From: Chromatium okenii
Lineage (GTDB): Bacteria > Pseudomonadota > Gammaproteobacteria > Chromatiales > Chromatiaceae
Direction: 5' to 3'
NCBI RefSeq assembly: GCF_002958735.1
Contig: NZ_PPGH01000037.1
Span: 946,001-1,010,000, forward strand
Length of the DNA: 64,000 bases
The notes beneath the pieces were generated by a model that did not search any database, was not told where the DNA came from, and saw only the letters and a program-made list of their open reading frames with translations. Of this stretch, positions 17,757-28,305 are shown one piece after another (within the stretch, counting starts at the first letter, position 1; each line of letters begins with the position of its first letter). Made by a program: the position numbers and the translations under genes.

Positions 17757-18497
17757 ATGGCACGTATCGCATTGGTGACTGGCGGAATTGGCGGTCTTGG
17801 CACAGCAATCTGTACCCGTTTAGCGACCGACGGTTACACCGTTATTGCGAATCATCATCCGTCTGAGGCAGACGCTGCCATTGCTTGGCAACAGGCGCGT
17901 ACCGCAGAAGGTTTGAACATCGCCACCATCGCTGCTGATGTGTCGTCGTTTGAAGACAGCACCCGCATGGTGAACGAAATCACTGCTGCACACGGCCCGA
18001 TTGACATTTTGGTCAATTGCGCTGGCATTACCCGCGATAAGACCTTCAGAAAGATGGAGGCAGCGCACTGGAACGCAGTGATTGATGTGAATTTAAACAG
18101 TATTTTCAACGTGACCCGCCCAGTTTGGGAAGGCATGTTAGAGCGCGGTTTTGGGCGGATTATCAATATCTCATCCGTCAATGGTCAGCGCGGACAGTTT
18201 GGTCAAGCGAATTATTCAGCAGCCAAAGCTGGAATGCACGGCTTCACGATGGCGCTGGCGCAGGAAGGCGCAGCCAAGGGCGTGACCGTTAACACCGTAT
18301 CGCCCGGCTACACCGAAACGGCGATGACTTTGGCGATTGATGACGCAGTACGCAGCAGCATCATCAACGGAATTCCGATGCGGCGCATGGCGCAACCGTC
18401 TGAAATTGCAGCAGCAATTGCATTTTTAGCGAGCGATGACAGTGCCTACATCACCGGCGCAAATCTGCCTGTCAACGGCGGCTTGTTTATGCACTAA
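17757..18497 (+). CDS. phaB: NADPH-dependent acetoacetyl-CoA reductase PhaB
   Basis: This short-chain dehydrogenase reduces acetoacetyl-CoA to (R)-3-hydroxybutyryl-CoA, the PhaC substrate. The 246-residue protein has the nucleotide motif TGGIGGLG at 8-15, NCAG at 87-90, and the catalytic Ser140, Tyr153 and Lys157 (YSAAK). GGAGG at 17746-17750 fixes the ATG at 17757. A TATAAT at 17727-17732 and a half-site TGCACAA at 17718-17724 lie in its leader, so it may have its own promoter under PhaR influence. Confidence 0.95.
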   Translation: MARIALVTGGIGGLGTAICTRLATDGYTVIANHHPSEADAAIAWQQARTAEGLNIATIAADVSSFEDSTRMVNEITAAHGPIDILVNCAGITRDKTFRKMEAAHWNAVIDVNLNSIFNVTRPVWEGMLERGFGRIINISSVNGQRGQFGQANYSAAKAGMHGFTMALAQEGAAKGVTVNTVSPGYTETAMTLAIDDAVRSSIINGIPMRRMAQPSEIAAAIAFLASDDSAYITGANLPVNGGLFMH

Positions 18498-18585
18498 CGA
18501 ACACTGGCGCGACCGGCTTGTGAATCGGTCGCCACAATTTCATTTCCGTGTCCTCCTCGTCTCTTTCATCAATGAGACGTTCTTT

Positions 18586-18614
18586 GCCCAGCACCCCCGC
18601 TGGGCGTTTTTTTT
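18586..18614 (+). terminator. Intrinsic terminator after phaB
   Basis: The stem GCCCAGC/GCTGGGC with an ACCCCC loop is followed by G and eight T residues. It closes the PHA cluster. Confidence 0.92.
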
Positions 18615-18731
18615 GCCCGCATTTTGGCATTCACTGCGTCGATTCTTGATCCCTTGCGACCGCATAGCGCAAACTCACAGCGCGTTAACGTTCGGACATC
18701 GCATTAAATCAACAAACAAGAGGACTTTTGA

Positions 18732-19310
18732 ATGACGACGCCCCAAGCCCAGATGCCACTGTGTCAGCGCACACTCTCGCAACTGTTAATTATTGACGCG
18801 CAGGAGCGGTTAGCTGCTGCGATGCAGCCCGATGAATTGACGCAAGTCGTCAACAATATCAATCGTTTAGTTTCGGCAGCGAAGATGCTCGGCATTCCGG
18901 TCATTGCCACGCAGCACTATTCCAAAGGGTTGGGACCAATCATTGAATCGATTCATGCCAATTTACCGCAAACCGCTGATCCTACAGAAAAAACGGCGTT
19001 TTCCTGCTGCACTGCGCCCGGCTTTGAACGCAACATTTCACTGCATCCAGCGCGGCGGCAATTAATTGTGGTCGGAATGGAAGCGCACATCTGTATTGCG
19101 CAAACCGTTTCCGGTCTGCAACGCTGGGGTTATCAAGTATTTGTGCCTGCGGATGGAATTATTTCGCGCAATTCAGCACATAAAGAAAATGTACTGGCGC
19201 GGATGCGTCAGGGCGGAATTCAAGTGCTGTGCACCGAATCAGTGGGATTTGAATGGCTGGGCGATTCGAGTGATGCCCAATTCCGCGACGTGTGGTCGTT
19301 GTTCAAATAA
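18732..19310 (+). CDS. Isochorismatase-family cysteine hydrolase
   Basis: The 192-residue protein has the isochorismatase-fold triad: Asp22 (LLIIDAQERL), Lys87 (EKTAFSCC) and nucleophile Cys121 (GMEAHICIAQT), with the cis-peptide preceding the Cys helix. It is closest in type to the YcaC/YecD-like hydrolases of unknown substrate rather than to nicotinamidases, whose metal-binding His pattern is not evident. It stands alone after the phaB terminator, and a convergent gene follows across a hairpin. Confidence 0.88.
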   Translation: MTTPQAQMPLCQRTLSQLLIIDAQERLAAAMQPDELTQVVNNINRLVSAAKMLGIPVIATQHYSKGLGPIIESIHANLPQTADPTEKTAFSCCTAPGFERNISLHPARRQLIVVGMEAHICIAQTVSGLQRWGYQVFVPADGIISRNSAHKENVLARMRQGGIQVLCTESVGFEWLGDSSDAQFRDVWSLFK

Positions 19311-19334
19311 ATAGCGTTCGCTGTAGCGTCAATT

Positions 19335-19362
19335 GTTGGGTTGCCAATAGCGGCAACCCAAC
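19335..19362. repeat. Palindromic repeat/hairpin between convergent genes
   Basis: GTTGGGTTGCC and GGCAACCCAAC form a perfect 11-bp stem with a six-base loop. The sequence resembles dispersed AACCCAACCTAC palindromes of gammaproteobacterial genomes, and it may also act as a bidirectional terminator. Confidence 0.75.
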
Positions 19363-19369
19363 CTACGGT

Positions 19370-19873
19370 TTAATACTTATTTCTAATCACATCATATTGC
19401 TGGCGAGTCACACCTAAACGCGCAGCCTCCGCATCTTTTCTGATGTCAATTGTTTGTTGAATGTTACTGATATTGCGTTGAATACGCTCATCATTCTGTA
19501 TTTCTTTTGTGTATTGGCGATCCGCATTCACTTCATTTTCCAATAGATCAACTTTGCGCTCATCCATACGCAATGCTCGATTTTGTGCGTGACTCGAATA
19601 CTGCAGCTCCATCATTTTTCGCTGCTGTTCTAAGCGTAATAAATCAATGCGTTGCTGTTGAAAATTAGCATCATATTCTAATCGCTTATCTTCTCGAACT
19701 TGGGCAGCACGTTCTAATTCAATTCTCGGATCAATTTCATCCTGAGAAACAATATCGCACTGCGGGCTGTTGTATGGATACCAATTGCCATCGGGTCCTT
19801 GGCATTTCGCAGCATGAGCAACGTTAATCATTGCAAAAGAAACGATGGTGATTACAAGTTGAAAATTCATCAT
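19370..19873 (-). CDS. Exported coiled-coil protein of unknown function
   Basis: The 167-residue protein has a signal peptide (ending near NVAHA), then a short Cys-containing segment KCQGPDGNWYPYNSPQC. That segment resembles the start of DUF4124-type periplasmic proteins. A long charged Gln/Arg/Glu helix (about 55-150) is likely a coiled coil. No enzyme motif is seen. Its ATG overlaps the TGA of the upstream GTPase gene (ATGA), so it is translationally coupled to the GTPase/DUF2868 pair. Confidence 0.75.
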   Translation of the reverse strand: MMNFQLVITIVSFAMINVAHAAKCQGPDGNWYPYNSPQCDIVSQDEIDPRIELERAAQVREDKRLEYDANFQQQRIDLLRLEQQRKMMELQYSSHAQNRALRMDERKVDLLENEVNADRQYTKEIQNDERIQRNISNIQQTIDIRKDAEAARLGVTRQQYDVIRNKY

Positions 19874-21306
19874 AGATCACCACGACTGTCGATTTCGCTC
19901 AATGCGACTCCGCGCAGGACGTTTTTAATAATCGTGCGGCACACATCTTCGCGTTCCAAATCGCGCCCGCGCCGCGCCGCACTGAAAAAACGCGCCAATT
20001 CACGCTGCTGGGCGCTGCTCAATTCTTCGGTAAATCCTCGTTTATCAATGACTTTTTCAGGCACGCGGTCGGGCGCATCCTCTTCGGCAGCTTGGCGACC
20101 GTGCGCCCAGTTCATGGCGCGGGCGCTGTACAAAATGCTGCGATCCAATAACACGAAGGGAAACCGTGGGTTAGTGACCGGTCCCATCGTAAAACGGTGC
20201 GTTCCAGGGGCGCGTTCAATATCCAATTTTGCCAGCACCTTGCCGCCGACCATGCCGAGGACGCCACCGGCTGCTGCGCCAAAAAATGCGCCCGTACCGA
20301 GTGAATGTCCGGCAGTGGCTAAATCAATGGTGACGCCCGATGCTGCGCCAGCCGCCATGCCGACCAATGCCAATTGCCGCCGTGATAATCCCAGCGCCTG
20401 CCCGACTTCATCCGAGAGTAAATCTTGATTGAGAATTGAATCGGAGGCGACATTCCACACGTTATGGCGAAAATGAGCGCGAATTTGCGCTTGTGCGGCA
20501 ATTTCCATGCGCCGCAATCCATCTTCAAATTCGTCCATGATTTCCGCTTTAACGCGATCACGCCCGCTTTTGAAGACGATTTTATTGTCTTTGACGGTTT
20601 TTGAAACGCGATACGAAAGCGCCTCTTTTAATAAATCAAGAATAGCGCCAACTGCTTGATCGGTGCGCCGTTCCCAATCTTTTTTAAACGCATCAATCGC
20701 ATTTTCAAGCAGTGCTTCCCAGCGTTGATCAATACTTTTTAATGCCTCCAACAATTTAATGCGTTCGGAATAGGTCGCTCGATGTGCATTGAATTCGCGC
20801 ACCGAATTAAAGGCTTTTCCGAGCGCATCTTGCCATTGGCTCATATAACGATTTTGATTGGTTAAATTATTCAAAATCGCCATCCGTGGACGCGCTGTTA
20901 AACGCAGTAATTCAATTTCTACTCGATCTTTTTCTTTAATGCGTTTGGAGCCATCAACCACCAAAATGATGCCAGCGCCCTCGGCGACGGGTTCCAATAA
21001 TGCGCAATCGTGGGAAAACAGCGGATCGGCGCGATGCGCGGCGACAAAGGCGCGAGCCAGATCGCGGGTGTCGAGATTGGCTTGAAACCATTCGAGAATT
21101 GCGTTGGGATTTTGAAAGCCGGGCGTGTCAATAAACTCAATCACGGTCACGCCGTCGATCACCACCGGATACACATCCGATTCAGTCGTCGTGCCTGCGC
21201 GTTTATCAATGGCAACCTGATCGTTTTCGGTCAGGGTCGCTACTACCGAGGACTTTCCCGCGTTCGGGTGTCCCATGATTGCCAAACGTGGAATCTTCGC
21301 CGCCAT
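19870..21306 (-). CDS. GTPase with DUF3482 domain
   Basis: The protein of about 478 residues begins with an Era-like GTPase domain: P-loop GHPNAGKSS at about 12-20, TTT switch at about 40-42, DTPGF G3 motif, and a G4-like NNLTN at the end of the domain. The C-terminal half (DUF3482) is helical, with a glycine-rich hydrophobic stretch GMAAGAASGVTIDLATAGHS followed by GAFFGAAAGG that could insert in or lie on the membrane. It is always found next to a DUF2868 membrane protein, as here (its ATG overlaps that gene's TAA). The function of the pair is unknown. The frame is open further upstream, but the overlap and the motif position favour 21306. Confidence 0.88.
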   Translation of the reverse strand: MAAKIPRLAIMGHPNAGKSSVVATLTENDQVAIDKRAGTTTESDVYPVVIDGVTVIEFIDTPGFQNPNAILEWFQANLDTRDLARAFVAAHRADPLFSHDCALLEPVAEGAGIILVVDGSKRIKEKDRVEIELLRLTARPRMAILNNLTNQNRYMSQWQDALGKAFNSVREFNAHRATYSERIKLLEALKSIDQRWEALLENAIDAFKKDWERRTDQAVGAILDLLKEALSYRVSKTVKDNKIVFKSGRDRVKAEIMDEFEDGLRRMEIAAQAQIRAHFRHNVWNVASDSILNQDLLSDEVGQALGLSRRQLALVGMAAGAASGVTIDLATAGHSLGTGAFFGAAAGGVLGMVGGKVLAKLDIERAPGTHRFTMGPVTNPRFPFVLLDRSILYSARAMNWAHGRQAAEEDAPDRVPEKVIDKRGFTEELSSAQQRELARFFSAARRGRDLEREDVCRTIIKNVLRGVALSEIDSRGDL

Positions 21307-23729
21307 TAATCTTCTCCGTCGTCGCTGGGCGGAGCCAGCATTTCCAACCGCAAATAGGGATCGGCCATCTGATCGAGTTTGCGCTGCCAATCGGTGTAAT
21401 CGAACGCCCGCAGCGGAGGCAGCCGATCTTCATCTTCTGGATCGCCAATCAGCGCCAGCAGCATCTGCGCCTGTGCGCCCGCCGCAGCGCGTAACTCACG
21501 CAAAAACAATAGATTTTCGGTGATTGGCGGTTGCGAGCCGTCTTGAATGACGGCGATGCGCGGCGGCGGTGCTTGCCATTGTCCGCGTTCCAAAATATCC
21601 AATGCTCGCGCTGTCATCGTACTGCCTGCACCAAAAGTCGCAGACGCAGCAACTTGCCAGCCGGTCAGTTGCAGCAGCAGTTGCGCCAAACGCGGGCGAT
21701 CTTCCGGTTCCAGCACGTCATCGACATCGACATGCAGCAGCAATAAACAGGCATCCGGCGCAAAAGTGGTTGCGCTTTCAATGGTCGGCGGAATTGCAAT
21801 AGGTTCTGGTTCAATTTCAACAATTGGTTCAGGTTCAATCGCTAATTCAATTATTGGCTCCGGCGGCTCAGGTCAATCACGGCGCAATTTCAACAATTGG
21901 CTGGCTCCGGTCAATCACCAATTCGACGATTGGTGCTGGCTCCGGCTCAATCGCCAATTCGACGATTGGCTCCGATGCAATTTCTACCACTGGCTCAGGT
22001 TCAATTACCGGCGGCAGCGGTTTTAATTCAACTATTGGTTCTGGCTCTGGCTTCAATCACCAATTCGACGATTGGCTCCGGCACAATTTCCACTGCTGGC
22101 TCAGGTTCAATCACCGGCGGCAGCGGTTTTAATTCAACCACTGGCGCAGGTTCAATCACCAATTCTGCGGACGCACTGGCGCAACAATTGGCGGTGCTTC
22201 CGGTTCGCGCACCGGCTCTGGTTCGACGATCGGTTTCACTTCTGCAACGGGCGGCGCATCAAGCCCCCTTTGGAAAAGGGGGGTTGGGGGGATTTTTCAA
22301 GCGGTTTTTCCCGCCAAGGTCGCACACTCACAATGGTTGCTCGCCAGCTTTTGTCGGCAGCGGCCCGACCAAACCCGACCGCCGCGAATGTGGCAACAGC
22401 GGCGCTGGGATCGGCATTTCCGCGCCGGCGTCATCACCGTGGCGCTCGTGTCCAAAATCGGCGTCAACATTCGCGCATACAACGCCTGACTGCGCCCGTG
22501 CGTGAAGGTCAGCGCGCCAGCGCCAACCGCTGCATCAGCACCGATAAACCCAATAAAATCAAACGCGGCAGCAATCCATACGTCACCACCGCCAGCACCA
22601 AAAACCACCGCCACGAGCGCAGATGCTCAGGATCAGGATGAAAGGTTGCCGCTGCACTCGCCCATTGTTCCAGATGAATCTGCGATCCAGTGATCTGCTC
22701 CAACGTCGGATAACCCACGCCTTCGCCAAACAATCCGCTCCACGGGATCGCAATCATCTGCGCCAAATCGTGAATCGTCTCGGGATGGAAATTGGCGCTG
22801 CCCCAGCCAAACGCTAAATCGGTAAACCATTCCAGAAAAATCGTGGTCACAATTGCGCCGACGTTGAATGCCACGCCAAACATCTGCGCCGGAATCAACA
22901 GCGGAAAATAAGCCACTGGTTCGTAAATAGTGAATTGTGATTTGAGCAAACCCTGCGTCGCCAGTGCGCGATCGCGGATGTCGGCACTGGAATGACCGAG
23001 GCGCTGGCGCTGCAACCACTGCGCTGCTCGCGTCAACAACGGGCGAATGACTTGCATTAACAGCCATGCTTTGCCCTGCATGTCGTCATCGCGGCGCAAT
23101 GAGCGCAGCGTCCACGCCCAAGCTGCGAAACCTGCAAAGAGAAATTGCACCAGCACCAGCAGAAGCACATAAGAAGACACATCAATCGGACGATGCCCGT
23201 CGTAATTCAGCAACGCCGATGCGACGCCGATGCCAATGAGAAAACCAGTCGCTGCCAGCGCCAGCGTTCCCAATTGTTGCGCACTAGCAAACACACCGCC
23301 GGGCAGCAGCGGTGCGAGGCGCGGGTCTTCCGTGTTGCGCCGCGCCGTCAGCCAGCGCCGCAAACTGCTGCGGCGATGCGCGGGCGTGTGTGGCTTAAAT
23401 CCCCCCAACCCCCCTTTTTCAAAGGGGGGCTTTTCCTCTCCCTTTCCCAAAAGGGGTGGGGTGGATTTATCAACGGAAGGCTTTGCTTCTTCCTCCCCCC
23501 TTTGGAAAAGGGGGGCTGGGGTGGATTTATCATCAGGGAAATTTTCTAAATACAGTGCACGATCCCGTTGCGCCAGCACTTTGCGAGCAGCCGGTTGCTC
23601 ACGCAAAATCTGCTCATCGCTCTCAAGATAGTATTCAAAATCAATGAGATCGGTGATTGTCCACTCAGCACGACGCCAACCGAAACGTTTTGCCAGCAAT
23701 GCCAACGCGGGAAAGTGCGGAAATTTCAT
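21306..23729 (-). CDS. DUF2868 membrane protein, frameshifted, with a long Pro-Glu linker and palindromic inserts
   Basis: The N-terminal part (23729 to about 22430) has three or four transmembrane segments and the DUF2868 hallmarks FTIYEPVAYFPLLIPAQMFG and DLAFGWGS. The C-terminal 145 residues (21306-21743) form a soluble domain with LLLHVDVDDVLEPEDRPRL. Between them, about 200 codons rich in EPxPIVEL and KPLPPVIEP form a TonB-like linker. Breaks occur at 22509 (ALAR then LTFTHGRSQALYARM), near 22430, and several times in the linker. Most are repaired by single bases. Three GC-rich palindromic repeats are read in frame near residues 72-120 (for example [11 protein letters not shown]). It is the partner of the adjacent GTPase. 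Confidence 0.75.
21745..22260 (-). repeat. Degenerate tandem repeats encoding a Pro-Glu linker
   Basis: On the minus strand units such as GAACCAATTGTTGAA recur with longer units of about 106 bp; the block at 21988-22045 is repeated at 22094-22148. The translation alternates Glu-Pro with Ile-Val-Glu-Leu. The repeats probably grew by slippage and recombination. Confidence 0.7.
22264..22297. repeat. CCCCCTTT-AAAGGGGG palindromic element, copy A
   Basis: CCCCCTTTGGAAAAGGGGGG followed by TTGGGGGGATTTTT. It shares the consensus of copies B to E (AAATCCCCCCAACCCCCC then TTTTTCAAAGGGGGG), seen here in reverse orientation. It lies in the linker part of the DUF2868 gene. Confidence 0.85.
23398..23431. 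repeat. CCCCCTTT-AAAGGGGG palindromic element, copy B
   Basis: AAATCCCCCCAACCCCCC then TTTTTCAAAGGGGGGC. It is read in frame on the minus strand as [12 protein letters not shown] within the DUF2868 N-terminal region. Confidence 0.88.
23441..23533. repeat. CCCCCTTT-AAAGGGGG palindromic elements, copies C and D
   Basis: A shorter copy (CCTTTCCCAAAAGGGGTGGG at 23441-23460) and a full copy (CCCCCCTTTGGAAAAGGGGG at about 23497) each end in GGGGTGGATTTATCA. Together with copy B they add about 50 codons to the DUF2868 gene in frame (DKSTPAPLFQRG and DKSTPPLLGKG). Confidence 0.8.
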
Positions 23730-23732
23730 CAG

Positions 23733-25385
23733 TTACACCTTGAAATGTGCCAAACCATGACGCAACGCCTGCGCAAACGACACCAAATCCGCCCGTGCGT
23801 GCGCAGTTTTACGATTGGCAGCGGACGCATGATCGGCAAGCGTTTGAATGCGCGAGGTATTGCGACTGATTTCCTCAGTCACCGCAATTTGTTCATCGGT
23901 CGCAGTGGCAATTTGCGTCGTCATTGCGTTAATCCGTCCCACCGCCTGCGTGATTTCCGTCAACGATTGGCTGGCTTGCGCGGATTTTTCCAACGTCGTG
24001 TCCACCATGCCGCGCCCGTGCTGCATCACGCCAACCACTGTGCGCGTGCTCGCCTGCAACGCCGCAATCATCGCCTCAATTTCGCCGGTCGATTGCTGCG
24101 TCCGCGACGCCAGATTGCGCACTTCCGCCGCCACCACCGCAAAACCGCGTCCACTTTCACCCGCTCGCGCCGCTTCAATCGCCGCATTGAGCGCCAGCAA
24201 ACTGGTTTGCTCGGCGATGCTTTTAATCACCTCCAACACTGCGCCGATGCGCGTCGTGTCGGATTCCAGCGCCGCAATTGCCGTCACTGCTTTTTCAACA
24301 ATGTCAGCGAGTTGTTGAATTGCAGCCGCCGCTTCGCTCACCACTCGCGCCCCGCTGCGCACACCCTCATCCGCCGCCTGCGCACTGTCAGCCGCTTGCG
24401 CAGTGTTATTGGCGACCTCGTTGGCAGTCGCCGTCATTTCGTGCATCGCCGTTGCAACCAACTGAATTTGATCGACTTGCTGCATGACCGCCTGATCGCT
24501 ATCGGTCGCAATGTGCGCCAGATGTTCGGCAGCGGCATCGACCTGTTCGGCGGCCTGCACCGTTTGCACGACCGATTCCTGCAAATGCGCCAGAAACCGA
24601 TTAAACACCCGCGCCAATTGTCCGATTTCGTTGGTGCGCTCTTCTGGCAGCCGCGCCGTCAAATCACCATCGCCCTCGGTAATATCTTGAATCCGCAACA
24701 CAATCTGGCGCAGCGGCTGCACAATCAACGGCGGCACAATCAACATCATCAACACCAGCACCGCCAAGCCCACGCCCAGCAGCGTCAACGTTTGCATCCG
24801 GCTGGCGCTCACCGCCGCCTCGGTGCGCTCGGCAGCAGTCTGCGCGATCTCAATCACGATGCCTTCAAGCTGATCCAACACGTCTCGCGTTTGGTCAAAC
24901 GCCTCTCGCGCCTGCCCCAAAGTGAGCGTGATCGCAGCCTGATTGCCCGTATTTCGCGCCGCCACCGCCTGACGGCTCAACGTTTCCCAGCGCCGGAAAT
25001 TGTCATTAAAGGCGCTGATTTTGCTGTTAATTCCTTCCACTTGAGCGAGATGACTGGCAGCAATTTTTGCCGCAGCGCGTCCGGTGCGTTCTCGCGCTTG
25101 CCCGATGTTTTCATCATTTTGCGCGACCAATTTGCTCGCCAGCGGCGAATTCGCCTCGGCAAATAGCAGCGTCCGTTCTGCCACCAGCGCCTGATATAAA
25201 TCCCGATCCGCTTCTAATAAATCGACAATCACCGGCATATCGGTTTTTGTTAAATCGGCAATCTCTGCGCCGAGCGTATTCACTTGCCGCCAAGTGCTCC
25301 ACGCAAACAGCGCGAATAACACTGCCAACAGCGCCAGCGGCAGGATCAATTGATAACGGAACGCAAGATTATGAAACCATTTCAT
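23733..25385 (-). CDS. Methyl-accepting chemotaxis protein
   Basis: The intact 550-residue chemoreceptor has a first membrane helix (about 10-30), a helical periplasmic sensor of about 160 residues (four-helix-bundle type, no Cache motif), a second helix (about 200-222), HAMP (about 222-275) and a signalling domain with the hairpin tip [20 protein letters not shown] and EVRNLASRT. There is no NWETF-like C-terminal CheR/CheB tether. The ligand is unknown. It ends only 3 bp from the start of the downstream DUF2868 gene, so the two may share a transcript. Confidence 0.93.
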   Translation of the reverse strand: MKWFHNLAFRYQLILPLALLAVLFALFAWSTWRQVNTLGAEIADLTKTDMPVIVDLLEADRDLYQALVAERTLLFAEANSPLASKLVAQNDENIGQARERTGRAAAKIAASHLAQVEGINSKISAFNDNFRRWETLSRQAVAARNTGNQAAITLTLGQAREAFDQTRDVLDQLEGIVIEIAQTAAERTEAAVSASRMQTLTLLGVGLAVLVLMMLIVPPLIVQPLRQIVLRIQDITEGDGDLTARLPEERTNEIGQLARVFNRFLAHLQESVVQTVQAAEQVDAAAEHLAHIATDSDQAVMQQVDQIQLVATAMHEMTATANEVANNTAQAADSAQAADEGVRSGARVVSEAAAAIQQLADIVEKAVTAIAALESDTTRIGAVLEVIKSIAEQTSLLALNAAIEAARAGESGRGFAVVAAEVRNLASRTQQSTGEIEAMIAALQASTRTVVGVMQHGRGMVDTTLEKSAQASQSLTEITQAVGRINAMTTQIATATDEQIAVTEEISRNTSRIQTLADHASAANRKTAHARADLVSFAQALRHGLAHFKV

Positions 25386-25435
25386 TTGAAACCCCGCCGC
25401 TTGAATTAAACACTGATACTTATTCCATTCGCCAA

Positions 25436-26767
<1,332 letters not shown>

Positions 26768-27967
26768 TTAAAGCGTTGAAACTGCTTGTATTTCCCAGCG
26801 CCCATCGCGCAGCACCAACTGCTGCATCTCGTGCTGCGCCGTCTCGGGCACTGCGCCCGGCAGCGCCTGAATGACGCGCCGTCCGCTGGCGCGTAACTGG
26901 TCAATCGCTGCGTGGAGCGCCGGATCGGTTGACCAAGGCGCGGTGATTGGCGGCAGCAGTTGATAACGGGCGGCGAGTCCGTGCCCGTGTTGCAGCAAAC
27001 TTTTCAAATCGGTGCTAAAGCCGACTGCCGGTCGTGCGCGTCCGAAGACTTGCCCGATGTCGTCATAGCGCCCGCCGCGCACCACTTCCAAGCCCCAGCC
27101 GGGCACGAAAGCCGCAAAGACTGCGCCGGTTTTGTAATGGTAGCCGCGCAGCTCGGCGAGATCGTAGTGAACTGAGATTTCAGGATGCCAGCGGTTGAGT
27201 TCAGCGGCGAGCTGGCGCAGTTCATCGACGGCAGCGCGGACTGGCGCGGCTGCTGCGCGTAGTACCGTTGCGGCTTCGGTCAACGCGGCTGCGCCGTTCA
27301 ATTCCGCCAGCGCCAGCAGCATGTCCGCCACTGCGCCGGTCACGCCAAACGTGTTGATTAACTGGGTAATTTCGGGAATCGCTTTGCGTTGCAGCGCGTC
27401 AAACAGCGCGTGTTCCTGCACTGCGTCTAATTCTGCCTGCCGCGCCAGCCCGCGATAAATGCCGACATGCCCAAGATCAAGATAGCTGTCGGCGATGCCA
27501 GCGGTGCGCAGCGTCAACACGATCAGCCGCAAAATTTCCAGCTCGCTGGCGATGCCGCCGTGACCGTAAATCTCTGCACCAATTTGTAGCGGGCTGCGGG
27601 TGCTGGCAAAACCATCGGCTTGGGTGTGGAGCACGGTGCCGAGATAACAAAGGCGGGTCGGCGTGTCGCGGCGCAGATGATGGGCATCAATCCGCGCTAC
27701 TTGCGGCGTCATGTCGGCGCGAATGCCGAGCAAGCGTCCGGTGAGGTGATCGGTGAGTTTGAAGGTTTGTAAATCAAGGTCTTGCCCGGTGCCGGTCAGC
27801 AGCGATTCCAAATAATCAATGAACGGCGGAAACACCAGCTCATAGCCCCAACTGGCGTACAGATCGAGTAATTCGCGCCGCAGCGCCTCAACGATGTGCG
27901 CCTCAGCGGGCAGCACTTCCTCAATGCCAGCCGGCAGCAGCCAGCGTTCTTCGTTGCGTGCAGTCAT
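26768..27967 (-). CDS. hisZ: ATP phosphoribosyltransferase regulatory subunit HisZ
   Basis: HisZ resembles class II histidyl-tRNA synthetase but lacks aminoacylation. It activates the short HisG in the first step of histidine synthesis. The 399-residue protein starts LLPAGIEEVLPAEAHIVEAL and retains motif 2-like TRLCYLGTVLH and the LEVVRGGRYDDIG segment, but has no C-terminal anticodon-binding domain, as expected for HisZ. The organism must therefore have a short-form HisG. It is followed by purA and preceded directly by the DUF2065 gene. Confidence 0.94.
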   Translation of the reverse strand: MTARNEERWLLPAGIEEVLPAEAHIVEALRRELLDLYASWGYELVFPPFIDYLESLLTGTGQDLDLQTFKLTDHLTGRLLGIRADMTPQVARIDAHHLRRDTPTRLCYLGTVLHTQADGFASTRSPLQIGAEIYGHGGIASELEILRLIVLTLRTAGIADSYLDLGHVGIYRGLARQAELDAVQEHALFDALQRKAIPEITQLINTFGVTGAVADMLLALAELNGAAALTEAATVLRAAAAPVRAAVDELRQLAAELNRWHPEISVHYDLAELRGYHYKTGAVFAAFVPGWGLEVVRGGRYDDIGQVFGRARPAVGFSTDLKSLLQHGHGLAARYQLLPPITAPWSTDPALHAAIDQLRASGRRVIQALPGAVPETAQHEMQQLVLRDGRWEIQAVSTL

Positions 27968-28150
27968 TCAATTCACCAGATAAAGAAGGACGAGACCGGA
28001 CGCCATCGTCAGCAGTCCGCCGAGGCGCAACGCCGCTGCGGGTTCGGTTGCAATGGCAGCCAGCGCCCGTTGAAAACTCGCAGGATTGAGAAATGGCCAG
28101 ATGCCTTCAAAAATTAACAGCAGCGCAAAAGCGACGAGAAAATCGTGCAT
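27968..28150 (-). CDS. DUF2065 small membrane protein (YjeT type)
   Basis: The 60-residue protein has two transmembrane helices around a short loop, with the family motif FEGIWPFLNPASFQRAL. The open frame is longer, but the ATG at 28150 (MHDFLVAFALLLIFEG) gives the usual family length. Its stop abuts the hisZ start. DUF2065 genes usually lie between hflC and hisZ. The hflKC genes are absent here, since prfB runs divergently upstream. Function is unknown. Confidence 0.85.
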   Translation of the reverse strand: MHDFLVAFALLLIFEGIWPFLNPASFQRALAAIATEPAAALRLGGLLTMASGLVLLYLVN

Positions 28151-28270
28151 GGAATCTGCAATCCACAAACGGGTGATGGCGTGACCGGCAGCCAAAATTG
28201 ATGCGTAAGAATAACGCAAAACCAGATTGCGCTCTGTGCAGTGCCGCGCTCGCCGCTGGAGCGCAGCGTC

Positions 28271-28276
28271 TATAAT
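28271..28276 (+). promoter_or_regulatory. Possible -10 element of prfB
   Basis: A perfect TATAAT lies 30 bp before the prfB ATG. No clear -35 hexamer is visible at 16-18 bp spacing, so the call is tentative. Confidence 0.35.
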
Positions 28277-28305
28277 GCGCAACTTTTCCGCACTGGAGCC
28301 GCAAC

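Noticed and set aside
21547..22132. Plus-strand ORFs rich in Gly-Ser-Ile repeats (for example TIGSGSIANS)
   Set aside because: They are the antisense of the Pro-Glu linker of the minus-strand DUF2868 gene; the minus strand gives continuous known domains on both sides.
23568..25166. A 532-codon plus-strand ORF over the chemoreceptor
   Set aside because: It is Arg/His-rich and has no domain. It lies antisense to an intact chemoreceptor with all expected motifs.
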